From positions 79,156 to 143,155 of the forward strand of contig JBBDJB010000021.1 of the NCBI GenBank assembly GCA_040880125.1: a stretch of 64,000 bases of DNA, given 5' to 3'. Within the stretch, counting starts at the first letter, position 1, and every line of letters starts with the position of its first letter. The notes under the pieces are model-generated. The model saw nothing but the letters and a program-made list of their open reading frames with translations. It ran no database searches and had not been told where the DNA came from. A program made the position numbers and the translations under genes. The stretch comes from JBBDJB01 sp040880125. Its GTDB lineage: Bacteria > Planctomycetota > Planctomycetia > Pirellulales > JBBDJB01. Positions 63,414 through 64,000 of the stretch are shown one piece after another.

Positions 63414-63430
63414 CAGCCCACTTGTGACAG
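63404..63430. repeat. 13-bp tandem repeat at the udgX end
   Basis: CCACTTGTGACAG occurs at 63404-63416 and, after one base, again at 63418-63430, duplicating the stop-codon region of udgX. It looks like a small duplication. Confidence 0.8.
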
Positions 63431-63435
63431 CAGCG

Positions 63436-63478
63436 CAAAGCAAAACCCTCGCGCGGCGCTTTGCCGCACGAGGGTTTG
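63436..63478 (-). terminator. intrinsic terminator of the rRNA operon
   Basis: AAACCCTCG (63443-63451) and CGAGGGTTT (63469-63477) form a 9-bp stem extended by GCGGC/GCCGC with one mismatch and a 5-base loop. Read on the minus strand it follows the 5S gene and ends GGTTTTGCTTTG, a T-rich tail. Confidence 0.85.
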
Positions 63479-63488
63479 CATGAACAAA

Positions 63489-63597
63489 ATCCGGCGATAC
63501 CTACTTTCGCACTTGTGGTACTATCATCGGCTCTGAAAGCTTAACTACCGTGTTCGGAATGGAAACGGGTGGGGCCTTTCAGATATGGTCACCGGAA
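63489..63597 (-). rRNA. rrf: 5S ribosomal RNA
   Basis: The minus strand reads TCCGGTGACCATATCTGAAAGG, then the diagnostic CCCGTTTCCATTCCGAAC, AAGCTTTCAGAGCCGATGAT and the closing GCGAAAGTAGGTATCGCCGG. The ends CCGGTGA/TATCGCCGG pair as helix I. Length is about 109 bases; both ends are estimated from alignment to known 5S genes in memory. It follows the 23S gene by about 117 bases and precedes the terminator, so it is the last gene of this rRNA operon. Confidence 0.92.
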
Positions 63598-63713
63598 AGA
63601 AGTGCCCGGGCCGCGGAGCGACCACGGGCACTTGGGTTGGTTTTGCAAGAGTGGCGACGGCAATGCCGCCGTACCTGATGCCCTTAGACCACGAATCAAG
63701 AGCGTTCGATTTA

Positions 63714-64000
63714 TGTGGTCAAGCGTTCGTCCGTTAGTACCGGTTAGCTGAACAACTGTCCTTGCGGTCGTTGCTTACACATCCGGCCTATCAACCTGGT
63801 AGTCTTCCAGGGGACTCTCGAGCCAATGGCTCTACGAAACCTAATCTTGGAGCGGGCTTCACGCTTAGATGCCTTCAGCGTTTATCCTTTCCGTCCTTAG
63901 CTATCCAGCCGTGCCGCTAGCGCGACAACTGGAACACCAGAGGGACGTCCTTCTAAATCCTCTCGTACTAAAGAAGAACCTCCTCAAGTTTCGTGCGCCC
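63714..64000 (-). rRNA. rrl: 23S ribosomal RNA, 3' end only
   Basis: On the minus strand the window ends inside the 23S gene. Diagnostic stretches are GTACGAGAGGA (sarcin-ricin-adjacent domain VI), CTGGTGTTCCAGTTGT, TAAGCGTGAAGCCCG and the 3' GCTAACCGGTACTAACGGA. About 287 bases of the 3' end are visible, and the rest lies beyond base 64000. The 3' boundary is approximate (about 63714), since the downstream bases show further pairing with the spacer. No 16S or tRNA gene is seen in the visible part of the operon. Confidence 0.92.

Overview
This window is a gene-dense, high-GC bacterial chromosome segment that looks like a planctomycete of the Pirellulales type. The support is a set of hallmark families: a PEP-CTERM protein with dockerin-like calcium repeats, a BBP7-type outer-membrane beta-barrel protein, a PVC-type membrane-bound dehydrogenase with HEAT repeats and a C-terminal cytochrome c, large membrane-anchored Ser/Thr kinases (one translationally coupled to an ECF sigma factor), and many secreted proteins of unknown function. 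No phage, complete insertion sequence, CRISPR array or tRNA was seen.

Layout. 1-5.2 kb: end of an FG-GAP protein, a Ser/Thr kinase, then hemB and hemL (tetrapyrrole synthesis). 5.2-9 kb: a DapA-superfamily lyase resembling hydroxyproline-pathway deaminase, GAPDH, a methyltransferase and a thioredoxin-fold lipoprotein without its redox cysteines. 9.2-14.5 kb: a split glutamine-type NAD synthetase (nitrilase-like protein overlapping NadE), a neutral-ceramidase family protein, a YbaK-type deacylase and an aldehyde dehydrogenase. 14.9-17.4 kb: a quaternary-amine ABC importer whose permease and binding protein are fused. 17.4-18 kb: an odd non-coding stretch with an AT-richer block and a 72-bp inverted-repeat element. 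18-25 kb: a PP-loop ATPase, the PEP-CTERM protein, several unknown membrane or secreted proteins (one very Cys/His-rich) and a Gfo/Idh/MocA oxidoreductase. 25-28 kb: a 2-hydroxyacid dehydrogenase and a GntP permease with a large soluble insertion.

28-34 kb: a two-gene secreted module, an N,N-dimethylformamidase-beta-like Tat protein followed by the PVC dehydrogenase/cytochrome. 34-39.4 kb: a three-domain lipid-assembly enzyme (fatty-acyl-AMP ligase, acyl carrier protein, alpha-oxoamine synthase) with a GNAT-like acyltransferase upstream; this is the best candidate for an under-described pathway, most likely sphingolipid-like long-chain base synthesis. 39.4-49.7 kb: a small conserved-type protein, BBP7, a structured intergenic RNA candidate, FolC, HtrA-type protease, a DUF255 thioredoxin-domain protein and LarC. 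49.8-55.8 kb: a MacB/HlyD-type efflux operon headed by a Cys-rich exported protein. 55.9-61.2 kb: an EF-hand low-complexity protein and the sigma factor/kinase pair. 61.2-64 kb: TrmL, a PfkB sugar kinase, a broken udgX and the 3' part of an rRNA operon (23S-5S, minus strand) with its terminator.

A palindromic 20-bp repeat (consensus CACAGACATTCCTGTCTGTG) recurs between genes. Shine-Dalgarno sequences are patchy: strong ones fix the starts of gap, the YbaK gene, the Gfo/Idh gene, the nitrilase and an ABC permease, while many other genes have none that I can see.
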